Shown: one piece after another, positions 1 through 13,259 of the stretch
Position numbering within the stretch: position 1 is the first letter of the stretch
Layout of the letters: every line of letters starts with the position of its first letter
Assembly: GCF_963576615.1 (NCBI RefSeq)
Contig: NC_088714.1
Span: forward strand, 41,944,072-42,008,071
Origin: Watersipora subatra
Lineage: Eukaryota > Bryozoa > Gymnolaemata > Cheilostomatida > Watersiporidae
Direction: 5' to 3'
Length of the DNA: 64,000 nucleotides
Notes under the pieces: generated by a model
What the model was told of the DNA's origin: nothing
The model's input: only the letters and a program-made list of their open reading frames with translations
The model's database searches: none
Program-made: the position numbers and the translations under genes

Positions 1-2488
1 TAAACGATTTTAGAAATGTTTAGGTTTCAATACAGCTTTTAGAATAGCCAGGTCAAGCTCATGAAGATCAATCTACCAATACAACTTTTTCAGAAGAATC
101 TGCCTTATTATCCCTTCTATACTAGTTAGGTCGGTTATTCAAACTCAATTTTGTTAAACAAGCTTTTCTATATTTGTCTAAGCTAATCCTTTCTTTCTAG
201 GAACAGTCAAAGTATAATATACAACAAACGTAAACCTCAAGACGTAAACCTCAACAATATGTTTTCTATGTAAATACTTTTCTACTTATAGATGCGAGAC
301 TGAGAGAGCAAAAATAATCGTGCCAAATGACAGAGTGGAAAGTTACAGTTCACTCTCACCTTGTTGAGCTCTTCAATCCGCCGGATTTGGTATGGCTGAG
401 AAGATGATGTCTCAAAATAAACATGATCTACAAAATAATATTTCTGTGTTATGCCTATTCAGCTGACGCCAGCTACCTTTTCCTATTTTCAACTACTACT
501 TTAAGACCTTCGTTTGTGGCTGAGGACTTTTGTCACAAAATGTAGGTATGTGGCACGCATTTCATACTGCAACTTGTTCAGGTAATAATGGAGAAATGCA
601 ATTAAGCCAACAAACTTTGTGATGAGTTAACTTAGCAATTTTTCTCACCAGCATTATATCACTAAACTAGTGTTTAAAGTTTCTGTAAATTATATATTGT
701 AGTAGAATATTGCAGATAAGCATGAATAGATAAATATGTGAAGTAAATTAAAAAATATATATCAGTTATGAATCAAAATTGTAATAAAAACAGCAAAAAT
801 AACACCACTATGTACATCTATAACAATTCAATAAAAAGTAAGAACTTTGTACTAAAAGAAATCAGATTTTTCCAATGTTACAGTGAGAACAAAAGTTATG
901 AGAATACATATGACTAGTATTTATTGTACCAAGAAAATCAATTGAATTTCTTATCAAATGAAGGGAATTACATACAACAGAATGAGTGATATGTCAACAA
1001 GTTGGAATTCAAAAGATATGGCAAGGCTTAACAATCAATAGCTTAAAAAGCATAAACTTGATGTTCCATTGTTACAGCAGCCAGGAGCTATCAATATATA
1101 GAGGAGAAAATCATTCCTCTGTGAGGATACAAGCCACAAGTACATCATTAGAGCAACAGGTAGATCATTATATTGAGTATCATCTGAGAACTGAGGGAGA
1201 ACATAAGTCTTGTAAATAAGTTTTAATTTTATTTGATGTAATCAATAAGCAGAACCTACTTTTACAGAAAGCAGCAATAATCCTACCATGCCTACACTGC
1301 ACATAAAACAGTACAAAGGCTAGCTTTACAGTGATAATGACCAAATCAAAATTAGAAGTTGGACAGCATTAGGTATAAAACGCCACGGACCTGCCTGTTT
1401 CAAAGTAACATACATTTGAAGACATAGTAGCATCATATAAATAACCAATAAACACAGCTACCAGTAAATGCGCTGAAAAACTATTGGGAAATATGTTTGT
1501 AGTTTAAGTTACTCTATCGCAACGTGTTCAACAAAAATAATATGCCGTTTGTAGTGAGGTGCTTAGACTGATGATCTGCAATAGTGTGTGCCTGAATAAA
1601 CAATGAAACTTTAGGCACAGACAAAGAATATGTGCATCTGACGATATTCGAGGTAATAGCAAAATAGAAAACTTGATATTGAGCAGTGACTTCTTTCAAG
1701 GGCAATAAACTATATATAGCCTACATCATCTGATACATTATTTGTATTTTGTAATAGTTGGCTACCAAACAGATAAACATCTAAACGATACCGGCCAAAT
1801 GAAGATACACATTCTAGTGAACAAGACAATTTACAACACTTTTAGTAAATCATATCAAATACAACAAAAAGGCAAGGATGCAGCAGATCGGTATTTGCAA
1901 GCTCCATGTCTAAGGAAGGGGTCTCATAAAGCGCATATGTATATCAATATGCAGTATATAGACTGCAAATTATTTATCTATAACTATAGCTCACCTCCAA
2001 CTCGGTACATGTTAGCAGACATTGTATGATGTTTAAAAATATATATAAGAATTGTCCGTATTGTTTTTAAAGCATACGGGCGCTAATTGCGGTTCTTTCT
2101 TCGGACCAAGCACCTTGATGACGTAGGCACCAATCCTAACCCTAGCTCGAAGACTATAAAAGAATCATAATTATTAAGATCACAGAATAAAGCATAAACT
2201 GAGAGCTTAGGCTATTTAAAAGTATTCGCCGTGTGAGTTTTCGCTTTTAGTATTTTGTTGATAAGCTAACTCCAGTAATTGTGTCAAAACAGCTCAATAG
2301 CGACAATTAAAATATAGATTAGTTAAGTCGTGACAATGGGTGCAATGATACACCAATCAGAATTTTTTATACATATGCTGAACTTAATCACCTAACAATA
2401 AATTCCTTTGTAATATGTAGTGCGTAAGTTTGGGCATATCAAACAGCCATGAATTTTTGGGCAATTTTCGCATACCCCTGAACCAAAT
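1..2488. other. AT-rich stretch without a recognisable gene
   Basis: Both strands hold only short open frames (up to about 95 codons) with no motif I recognise and no pair of splice sites that joins them sensibly. There is no tandem array. Low-complexity A/T runs are common around 660-860. I see nothing to annotate here. Confidence 0.5.
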
Positions 2489-3383
2489 CATTAAAGGTTG
2501 ACTTGCAACAAAATTCACATTACCGTTATTTGATATGAAAATATTCACCATGTTTTACTCTGCTGTGTTGTAGGTGCAAAATATGTGGAAAGGTGATTAC
2601 AAGCTTTTAAAAGCTCATAAACAAACAGAAAATCGCAGCCACACGAGACCGCCGTAGTTTGGATTCCCTTTCCAAAACGGCTCAAATATGATGTAGTTGT
2701 GAGAGATGGTTTCTGTTTACACTTTCTTGCAACCTTATTCATCAAAATATTTTCACAAATATACTTCACGCATTCAATAAAACCATGTCTATTGTTCTTA
2801 CGCGTCGATTTTATCGTCATCGTAATGCTGTCACTTTTAACACTGATATTTCATAACTTACCGTAACAAATCGTTTAATTTTTTAGCCTTAGCTTGAAGG
2901 AGTACATATCATTGTCTGATAATCACGACGAGCCTGTTGGTCACTTGTGATAATCGAAAAGTGCTGCAGAAATTATTTGCGAAGTATTGGGTCACATGAT
3001 CAGATTACGACTTGCCGATTAGACCAGGCTGAAACAAAACTGTAAAGTAGCGAGCATCTATATTTGATACGGGGTTTTCGAAAAAACCCGAAGTGTTTGT
3101 CATAAACTAGTACTACGATAAGTTTTATATTGAGCTTTGTATTGGCCTTTCAATTCACGTGAGAACATACGTGACAAGACGATAACAAAATTTTGTGGTT
3201 ACGTCATCGAAATAAAGAGATTCCAATCTACGGCGGCTTTTCGTTTTTGAGCTTTTAAGAGCTTGTAATCACATTTCCACATATTTGGCACTTACAATAC
3301 AACAGAGTAAGACATGGTGAATCTTTTGATACCAAATAACTGTAATGTGAATTTTGTTGCAAGTCAACCTTTAAACATTTCAT
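2489..3383. repeat. Imperfect inverted repeat (foldback-like element)
   Basis: The arm at about 2489-2672 recurs inverted at about 3214-3383. Both contain the core AGGTTGACTTGCAACAAAAT, then a TATGTGGAAA block, then an AAGCTTTTAAAAGCTC-like block and a CCGCCGTAG block. The arms have diverged: the left one has an extra stretch near 2630-2655. About 540 bp separates them, and I see no transposase there. A non-autonomous DNA element is the likely explanation. Boundaries are approximate. Confidence 0.6.
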
Positions 3384-3688
3384 AAACACATAGTTTGGTA
3401 CTAACAAATATGCCTTTAGTTTGACGTATACAACTACAATATTGTGCAATGTAATGAATTTTTAGTACCCTTTTGGGACAACTATCTTTGCAAAACCGTT
3501 GTTTTTATCCTGGTTTCAGTCTAAACAAATGGCATTGGTCAGCAGAGGCAAAATAGGCAAAACCAGTTAGATCGTTAGCAATTCAATCTAATCAGAAATA
3601 TTCTAGTTTATTTTTCATGCATTCAAAGATCAGCCAATTTACATTATCTACCAATCTAACTGGTTAAGAGAACTAGCCACTCACAATG

Positions 3689-4222
3689 TGAGCAGGTGTA
3701 TGTTCAGTATAGAGCAGGTGTATGTTCAGTGTAGAGCAGGTGTATGTTCAGTGTAGAGCAGGTGTATGTTCGGTATAGAGCAGGTGTATGTTCAGTATAG
3801 AGCAGGTGTATGTTCAGTGTAGAGCAGGTGTATGTTCGGTATAGAGCAGGTGAAAGTTCAGTGTAGAGCAGGTGTATGTTCAGTATAGAGCAGGTGTATG
3901 TTCAGTATAGAGCAGGTGTATGTTCAGTATAGAGCAGGTGTATGTTCAGGATATAGCAGGTGTATGTTCAGTATAGAGCAGGTGTGTGTTCAGTGTAGAG
4001 CAGGTGTGTGTTCAGTATAGGGCAGGTGTATGTTCACTATAGAGCAGATATATGTTCAGTATAGAGCAGGTGTATGTTCAGTATAGAGCAGATGTATGTT
4101 CAGTATAGAGCAGGTGTATGTTCACTATAGAGCAGGTATATGTTCAGTGTAGAGCAGGTGTGTGTTCAGTATAGAGCTGACATATGTCTAGTATAGAGCG
4201 GTGTGTGTTCAGTATAGAGCAG
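3689..4222. repeat. Minisatellite, 22-bp unit, about 24 copies
   Basis: Units of the form AGAGCAGGTGTATGTTCAGT plus two bases repeat head to tail with scattered substitutions (GTGT for GTAT, CACT for CAGT). The last copies, near 4170-4222, are degenerate. The array lies in gene-free sequence upstream of the fucosyltransferase anchor exon. Confidence 0.95.
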
Positions 4223-4880
4223 GCGTAGACTCCGATAGCGTAAGCGTACCTGTAAATCGAATACACTCAACAATAACAATAGATTTTCCCTGTGAAGCAA
4301 TAGAAAGCTTTCTTTGAAGTGCAATCAGCTCATTTGCTTTGAATACTCCGTGCTATCTAGTTATTTACTAGCTACATGCAATCCTTTTCTACTGTAAAAA
4401 GACATGTGACTAATGGATATGTTGCTGGCGCTAACTGTAACAAATTGATTCACAGGTAAGCTTCGTCTTAAATATTCTTACAGTGTCTCTGTCTGTCAGA
4501 AGGTCATGCCTCCACCTGTCTCTGTCTGTCAGAAGGTCGTGCCTCCACCTTTACTAATACTGCCTCTACTGCCCAGTTTTAGTTTTTTTCATGCAAGTTG
4601 TTATAAAGTTTTGGCTTGCTTGTATATAATCTGTATCTATATATCTTTGTATATAGTTTGTTTATGTGTGTTGTTTATTGACATATCCTATTCGTCTTTC
4701 TCTAGATTTACCAATCTTTTCACTCATCTACATTCTAACATATTTTATAAATAGATTCAAGGTCATCAACAGTGTGTCAAGGCAGCAGTGAATATAGGAA
4801 ATTTTTTCAAATTATCGAAGGTTATTCCTGCTTGCCTTTGTTTAGTTCTTTTATTACAAAAAGAGATGTAAAGTTAACTT
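4223..4880. other. Gene-free spacer with a short direct repeat
   Basis: No gene is recognised. A CTGTCTCTGTCTGTCAGAAG block is present in about two tandem copies (about 4484-4550). It is followed by a T-rich stretch that gives a hydrophobic but unconvincing open frame. Confidence 0.5.
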
Positions 4881-5308
4881 GTTTATTTTATATTTGGGCG
4901 TGTCTATAAATAAAAATTTGACATTTAGAGTTATTTGATGCCAACTAAACATGCACATTTGCTTCCATTATAAAATTCTTTGCATTAATTGATGCAGTAC
5001 TTTCTTGGCTTTCAGATAATATAAAATTTACTGCTTTCAAAATAGTAGTTTCAGAGCTATGAAGTGCAACATGCGTAAATGATAGAGCATCACCAAATGT
5101 CTCATCATTTACGAAAGTTGCACTTCATAGCTCCGGAACTACTATTCTGAAGGCAGTAAATTTTATATTATCTGAGAGCCAAAAAAGTACTGCATCAATT
5201 AATTCAAAGAATTTTATAATGGGAGCAAATGAGCATGCGTAGTTGTCGTCAAATAACTCTAAATGTCAAATTATTATTTGTGAACACGCCCATTTACAAA
5301 AAATAAAC
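4881..5308. repeat. Foldback element with about 200-bp arms
   Basis: The sequence from 4881 is matched inverted up to 5308 (arms about 4881-5080 and 5110-5308), leaving a loop of only a few tens of bases. Matching blocks include the terminal GTTTATTTT, GGGCGTGT, AATTTGACATTTAGAGTTAT and AGTGCAAC. The arms differ by scattered substitutions and small indels, so the insertion is old. There is no coding capacity, which is typical of a MITE. I could not identify a convincing target-site duplication. Confidence 0.85.
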
Positions 5309-5486
5309 ATTTAAAAATTTAAACACACTAGACACTGGAATCGTTCAAGTGAAAACAAAAAGCCACACAATAGTGTTACCAACAGTATGCACACGCATGC
5401 ATACGCATACTATAGTGATTATAATTTACATACCTATGTTACAGCTGCGATATACACGATACCATGAAGGTGGCAACAGCGTTAGA

Positions 5487-5556
5487 ATGATATACAAGAA
5501 AGTTTTCGGGTTCCTAATATTTTTCATTGCAGTTACTATAATTCTTTCACTCACAG
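5487..5556 (+). CDS. GT10 fucosyltransferase, exon 1 (membrane anchor)
   Basis: The exon encodes MIYKK followed by about 17 hydrophobic residues, a signal-anchor pattern, and ends at a good donor, ACAG|GTAAGA, leaving one G. The next exon starts with GA, so the junction codon is GGA (Gly). An in-frame ATG at 5436 would add 17 residues (MLQLRYTRYHEGG and so on), and I cannot decide between the two starts. Another exon could exist in between, but none is needed for phase. Confidence 0.5.
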
Positions 5557-8500
5557 GTAAGATGACAGTATAACTTTTGCATTTGTACCGCTACAAAAAG
5601 CTGTAGGTAGAGGCTTACTGAGTATGTGTCAGTGCACCTTCAGTGCGTGTCAGGGCATTTTTAATGTGTGTCAGAGCACCTTCAGTGTGTGTCAGTGCTT
5701 CATATATCTTTACGCAAGCTCTGCAACAGTAATCAGTATGCTATGTACTTCAATGGTTTGTTCTGCACAGACCTCTATTATAGCCTCGATCTCTAACAAG
5801 AGTCAGGATCGGTTCCAGGTCAGTAGTCAGCGCTGAGCTCACTTTCTCAGCAGTCAGCACACTATCTGTCTATTCGCATTAAAAGTCAACATTTCATTGC
5901 TGCAATGCAAAGATGGTGGCATCAAGTAGCAATACACATTTGGAATGTTTATTCATTGTTCAAGTAACAACCGTGCAAGAGCATGTGTTTGAGTTTGCGT
6001 ATCATAAGTGTCCATGTTGTTTCATGAGTGTGCATGTTGCGATTGCGCGTATTTTGAATGTTTGTAATGCAAATGTGCGTACTGCAAGCTTGCTATTGTG
6101 TTGTGAATTATTGTGTTGGCATCGCAAAGTGTATGTAGTAAACAATATAATTTAGTGTGGTAGACATAAGAACAAAATGCATTGTTATTCTGTTGATCTA
6201 ATCTCTGTTTATAACATAATTAGCTATCCTCCTTAACAAAAATCGTATAATAATAGTGTATACTATGTACACAAAAAATGTACAGAATGCGACACGATAA
6301 ATGATAAACTTATCATAAAATCTTCACATAAAACGAAGATACCGTTAACAATACGATGTAGAGAGCTGTATATGAACTGTATATACATTAGTTATATGTA
6401 TCAGTAGTGATGTATATACGTTAGTAATATTTATACGTTAGTAATGTATATACGTTAGTAATATTTATACGTTAGTAATGTATATACGTTAGTGACTATT
6501 CCTTATTCACTCGAGTAATTTAATGGTTTCTGCATAGTGCAGTCTTTAGCTTCTAACTCCAGTAAGTATCAAAAGTTTACGCTGCCAGAAAAAAAATGCT
6601 AAAGCTCTTTTAAGATTTTTAGGAGATAGATGCTGATAGCAGTAAAATGAGTTTATGGATTGCACATTGCAATTCTTGCTTTTCCCCAATGTGTAGATTC
6701 GCTTTTTTGGTTATGCCATCAATAGTAGATTGAGTGGATGGTAGATTGAGTGGATGGTAGATAGAGTGGATGGTAAATTGAGTGAATGATAGATTGAGTG
6801 GATAGTAGATTGAGTGGATGGTAAATTGAGTGGATGGTAGATAGAGTGGATGGTAGATTGAGTGGATGGTAGATAGAGTGGATGGTAGATTGAGTGGATG
6901 GTAGATAGATTGGATGGTAGATAGAGTGGATGGTAGATTGAGTGGATGGTAGATAGAGTGGATGGTAGATTGAGTGGATGGTAGATAGATTGGATGGTAG
7001 ATAGATTGGATGGTAGATAGAGTGGATGGTAGATAGATTGGATGGTAGAAAGAGTGGATGGTAGATTGAGTGGATGGTATGTAGATTGAGTGGATGGCAG
7101 ATTGAGTGGATTGAGATGGAGTGGGTGGAGATGGTAGATAGAGTGAACGGTAGATAGAGTGGATGGTAGATTTGAGTGGATGGTAGATAGAGTGGATGGT
7201 AGATAGAGTGGATGGCAGATTGAGTGAATGGTAGATTGAGTGGATGGCAGATTGAGTGGATTGAGATGGAGTGGATGGAGATGGTAGATAGAGTGAACGG
7301 TAGATAGAGTGCATGGTAGATTGAGTGTATGGTAGATTGGGTGGATGGTAGATAGAGTGGATGGAGATGGTAGATTAAGTGGATGGCAGATAGAGTGGAT
7401 GGCAGATGGAGTGGATGGAGATAGTAGATAGAGATGGAAAATAGAGCGGATGGAATAAAAACCTCATCACAAGTCCCACATGTAAAATTTGTGTCTGCAA
7501 TCCGTAGCAAATCTTCAGCTCCAAATTGTTCAAATTTCGATCTTGATCAAAACCACCCAATTCAGAACTAGATTTTTTGTTATCTAGATATATGATCTCA
7601 GTGTTTGTTGTTTGTAAGCCTTATGTACATGTTATGTACACTTTATGTACACGTTATGTACACGTTATGTACACGTTATGTACACGTTATGTACACGTTA
7701 TGTTCAGATCATAAAGTTATCTCCCCCCTAGAGTGATAACAGTGCCTTCAACAACACGAGCGTTTCCGGTGCCAACACGGAGTGTTTAGGCCACGCCTCA
7801 TTTTTGTGCTAGTCAACCGTAGTGATTGACTAGATCAATAACATCAGCTATGAGAATGTTCATGAATTTCCACAGTTAAGATATTAATTATTGCTCATAT
7901 TAAAAATGATGATTATAGTTTATTTCTCTAATATATGCTTATTATTTAAAGAAATTCAATACCTACATGACTTGCAAAGGTACTGAATAGATAGTGTTAA
8001 GTAAGTGAGTTAATGCAATCAGTTACTCATAGATAAGATAGATAGTCATACTGGGGTTGTACTACTTTGGTGTGACGGGAAGCTAATCGACTGCCATCAA
8101 CTGAAAGTATTGACATTGTTTGGGGATAGAGGGATTCATTGACACCACAGTCCACAAACAGCCCTTGCATGTAATATTAGATTTCAATACATATCAATCA
8201 AATACATAGACTAGCTTAAAGTAAAGATGGCCACTAGTTAGTGGACATCCTTGCTTGATGTAAGCAAGCAAAAAGTTTGAAAGTTAGAGTGGCAAATGTT
8301 GTTTATATGTTAAATAAAAATAAATTATACTTAATTATATACCAAATTATAAATATATAAAAATAAAATAGACTCTTTTATTAGTTTATTTATTAAATAA
8401 TTTTTTATTGTAATCATAGCTAAACAGATTATATTTAGCCATTACTTGCTAATTATTTCACATTTACATTTAAACACAATTGCAGTTTCATTTTTCTTCC

Positions 8501-11500
8501 TAATTTACTTCAACAATAAACTTCTTTCATGATATGAAATTTAAAAGTTGTAGTTGTTTAAAAGGTTGAAAACCTTTACAGTTGTTTTTATTTTCCTCTT
8601 AATTCATTTGAACTGCTTAAAAATATTTTTCTCATGATATAAAGTTTAAAAGTTAGAATGGTAAATAATACATAAAAATAAATTTTTTGTCCGAAGACTT
8701 TTTTATTACTCGGGTAACGCTTGGCAGTACAGCTCATAGTTGATGGCAGTCGATTAGCTTTCCATCACACTAATGTAATACAACCCCAGTATGAATATCT
8801 ATCATATCTATGAGTAACTGATTGCATTAACTCACTTAACCCTATCTATTCAGTAGCTTTGCAAGTCATGTAGGTATGGATTCTATGGAATTGCTTTAAA
8901 TAGTAAGCATATATTAGAGTAATAAACTATAATCATCATTTCTTTAATATGAGCATTAATTACAGTACTATCTCAACTGTGAAAATTCATGGTCCTTGTT
9001 TAACCATTCTCATGGCTGATGTTATTGATCTAGTCAATCACTACAATTGCCTAGCACAAAAAAGGGTGCGACCTAAACGCTCCTGTTGGCACCGGAAACG
9101 CTCATGTAGTTATCACTCTAGGGGGAAATAACTCTATGGCCCGATGTGTTCAGAACACGTAACACGCCTTCACCCCAACACTCCACGTGATTATCTTACC
9201 CCGCTGAGGTCTCCAGCTGACAATCTACCCAGCTTACTCTACTTTGACTAAGCTCTATGCTCATGACATTGCACTCATATTTATTGCAGCTCCTAATCAA
9301 AGCACCCAGTTCAATTCCTGGAATAGGCAATGTCTTTTCCCAACTTTTTAGTGACACAATAGTCGAGTTTTTTAGTGGTGCAAGTTTTTCTGTGGGCTGC
9401 ATCTAGTTTTGAAAAAGGCTGTTTTAAAGTATATGCTATAAAAATGAGTTTTCTGAGCAAAAACCTTTTTATTACCTGTGCAACACTGGGTATTTAGCTA
9501 GTATTTTACTAAAATAGAGATCAGGCTGAGCAATGTCTCTAGCTGATGATATTGTTTGATAGCGTTAAATTGCCAAATTGGTGTTTGGTGTGGGCTAGTA
9601 GTGGTTTTACTGTAGTGTCTCAGTTTATTCATTGAACAGAGATGGGCCTCGAGTTAATGAGGGCCATTCTCTCATATAGAAGCTTGAGTTAGGTTAGGCC
9701 CAATCAAAATGTAGCTTATTCTACCACTACGTTTGTCATTTTATTTCTGAGGAAGTGATATATTTCTCATAGCTTTCAAATGCCTTCATGCAAATAGTTT
9801 TTGTAGCTTCCCATAGCTGAGTAATTCTACTCTTGAATAAACTAAACTTGTTGATTGGGAGAAAGAAATGATGACTCCAATCAGAGATATATTTAAAGGA
9901 ATAGCAACTCCAATCAGAGATATATTTAAAGGAATAACATCTCCAACCAAGATATGTTCAAACAAACAACAAATTTAATAAAAACAATTTTAAAAAGTGC
10001 AACTTTCACCAATAGTATTTTAACACTGAAACCCAGCGTATAATAATTTTGAAAGCTGAGTTTTTAATTGCATTATCTTCAAATCAACAAATCAATTACG
10101 ATGTATCATGCGCAAATACTGTTTTGATTTTTTAATCCTCAAACAAAGGTGAGACATTTTTGTCGTTGTTTATCATTTATATTAAATGACAGATATGAGA
10201 GAACGTGTGGTCCACGTAGCTAGGAGCTCCGTAATTGGAGAACCATGTTCCCTGTGAGGTAGTACTAACATGGTTGTCATAAGTAGATATATAACCACAC
10301 TGATTAATTTGGGAAGATTCATTGATACTCACATACAATATTTTTGAATAAAGAATAAACCTCAAGTATCTTCAAAGCTTCATTTCTTCAATAATACTTT
10401 GAACGTACTTCTTTTCAGAGTAGATGATTGTTTGTTTCTACGAAAGTATCAAAAACAGAGCCCTGGTTTGAATGGGAGTAGATTGTTAGTGTATATTGAC
10501 TGTTTGACAGGTTGTAGCGTGCAACTGGCAAATTCCGTTTACTGAAAAGACACTAATTGAAATCATTAGACGACATGGTGAAATTGTATTAAAACCTCCA
10601 GATAATTTTTCAAGTTTGAACTACCTTTAGTTTTGTCTCAAACTTGTTTCCCTTAACTTGAAATTGCTCAGTGATGATTGAATGGCCATGATTGTCAAAA
10701 TGAAGGAATGACATGTTTGGACAAACACCAGGATTGTATAGTAAATAGCCATTGAATAATATTTCATCCGCATGAGAAATTAGGTTTATATTGCAGGAAT
10801 GATTTTGGGGCTGTGATGCAGCTAGACCAGTAGTTGAATTGGTAGTCAACTAAGACTGGCACGGTTGAGTTGGTTTGAATCTCCATCTGTATACTGAGTG
10901 TAAGAAGTTGTCTCTCTTGTCTATGTGTGACCAGTATGACCAGGGCTGACATAGTTCGTGTAAAACAGTGAAGCATTATATTAACTTAATTAGCGATTAA
11001 GGGTTGCCTCCCCTGACAAGTATGATGGCTGTGCACTTGAAGTGATACACTGTCAGGATTCAAACTGGATAAATGGTTTTCATTAGAGATGGGCCTCCCA
11101 TACATGCAGCAGATAGAGTTAGAAGTGGTAGGTGAAGGTGATGCGAAGGTGTCAATTTACATTTCGATTCCATAGTATGAGTCTCTTAAATATAAGGATA
11201 GAACTAAGTTGGGCTACTTCTACTGAGTGATGAAGTTGATGCTAAATGTAGATACAATGCCATGAACACGGTGATGAGTTGTATAGAATATTATCTCTAA
11301 GGATATGATTTACTCGAAGTTTCCATACAGCAATAGTGTAGCGACACCTGGGTGCTAGTGCCCAAGCACTACACTGGGCTGACAAGTAGATCATGTTTCC
11401 ACAGAGTGCCATAATAGAGCGTTGGTTGTGCGACAGACAGAGTAGAGCGTTTGAACAACAAAAATCTTTGCATATAAAGCAACAAAAAAGCAAGACCTAT

Positions 11501-13208
11501 TCGCTAACAAGTGCGACGCTGTTGGTTGCCCAGGCCACTAAATTGTTGTTGAGTGATCGTCATAGTACAAGTACTGGCTTCTTGCTTATGAGATATGATA
11601 TTTTTGTAGTTTTCTTCTCTTTCCCTATCTCATTGTGTAGAAGTTTGCCTCATTCATAAAGTTGGGTTGTCTTGCTCATCATCATCTCTAGCCAGTCAGA
11701 GAGCAGGTAAAGATTGGTGTGCTGCTTGAGCGTTCCGCTATCGTTGTTTTAGAAATCGCTTCTTCAGTATTCTAGAAGCTTCTCTCATTGAGGTAGCATC
11801 TTTGCAGATAGGCAACAAGAATGGCTCTGTTCCCGGAAACTGGTTGACTGAGACATTGCAGTTATGTTCTCTTGTTGTGTATTTATCAAAAGTGCTGATG
11901 AAAACATTGGAAGCATGAAACATATTTTTAAATGTTTTATGTATAAATGAACATCCAGCACAACACAAGACCAGTGGACATCGAAAGCATGGAAAGATTA
12001 CAATCGCACACATTAACGGGGCAATTACAGAATTGTTAGCATACTTACCCTAGCGAGCTATATTATAAAAGTGATATCCGTCGTTCAAAGTGCCTGAAGC
12101 CATGCTTAGACATTAAGAAAAGAGATTGCTTTCAACAGGAATCCTACTTATGACTTTTAGATCGACCCATTACCAACTGCTCCAATCAGCTGCCTTGCCA
12201 ATACTTGGCAAGGCAGTTGATTGGTTAATAATTGTCAGTTATTACACCTGATGATCTTTCATGGCCATTGGACTGCCAAGATATTAGTGATAATAACATT
12301 CATATCGGACATGTCTACGTCTATGTTGGCTCCAACAAACCATGAGTGTAAAGAGTGTCATACATTCATAGCGATGACGCTATCAATTGTAATAGGAGTA
12401 TTATAGGTGTAGCTATAGAGCTGCCCGTTTCCAGCAGCCTATATAATAGCGGCTAAATTTCAAGTACGTATAGTAAAACTTAATATAAGAATATATCAGA
12501 AGTTGCTGTGACTTTACTGCAGACTTGTATATTGGCCACGGTATACGGATTGAATGAACAGACAACTCCAACAATATCATAACAAGTATGAAGGACAAGA
12601 ATCTAAAAGCAGTTAAATACTACCATTGATAGTAAAGGTTTAAAACCATCAGATGACATGTTTGATGCCTACACAGACCGGCAGCAGTAAGGTCATAATA
12701 AATGAGCAGGAGTTGACTAGCCCTGAGTTAAGGCCATAGAGCTAGGAGTTGTCAATGTGCAGGTGTGAGACAAGCGGATGTGTGCATCAACCAATCAGAG
12801 TAGACCTATTAGCTATAGACCTATCAGAGTATAAATTATTAGCTTTAGTAGATCAGTAGCTGGACATAAGAGCGGTGTGCGAGTGTGGTACGGCACCTTT
12901 ATCTACAATTTGATTGCAGTATTGGCATCACCGTGATTGACATTGATTGTGTATGTAGCGAGTAGACATAAGAGCCTACTTTACTTTTACTCTCTGTTCA
13001 TTAACTACCATTAGAATGGTAATCCTGTGATAAAAAAACTTAACAATGACATATTTTATGTTGACACAAAATCAATAGCAATATCTACTATGTCAAGAAA
13101 AAATAAACTGATTCTGTACAGCATATTAGAAATAATGACCCTGCAGAATGAAGTTAATTCAATAAACCATTAAACATTACATAAAACTTACACATTAAAC
13201 TAATATAG

Positions 13209-13259
<51 letters not shown>

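Noticed and set aside
3689-4222. Regular array considered as a CRISPR
   Set aside because: Units are contiguous without unique spacers, and the genome is animal. The same applies to the other arrays.
6619-7510. Long overlapping minus-strand open frames rich in IHSIYHPLNLPST
   Set aside because: They are translations of the 16-bp minisatellite in several frames; there is no start context, domain or splice logic.
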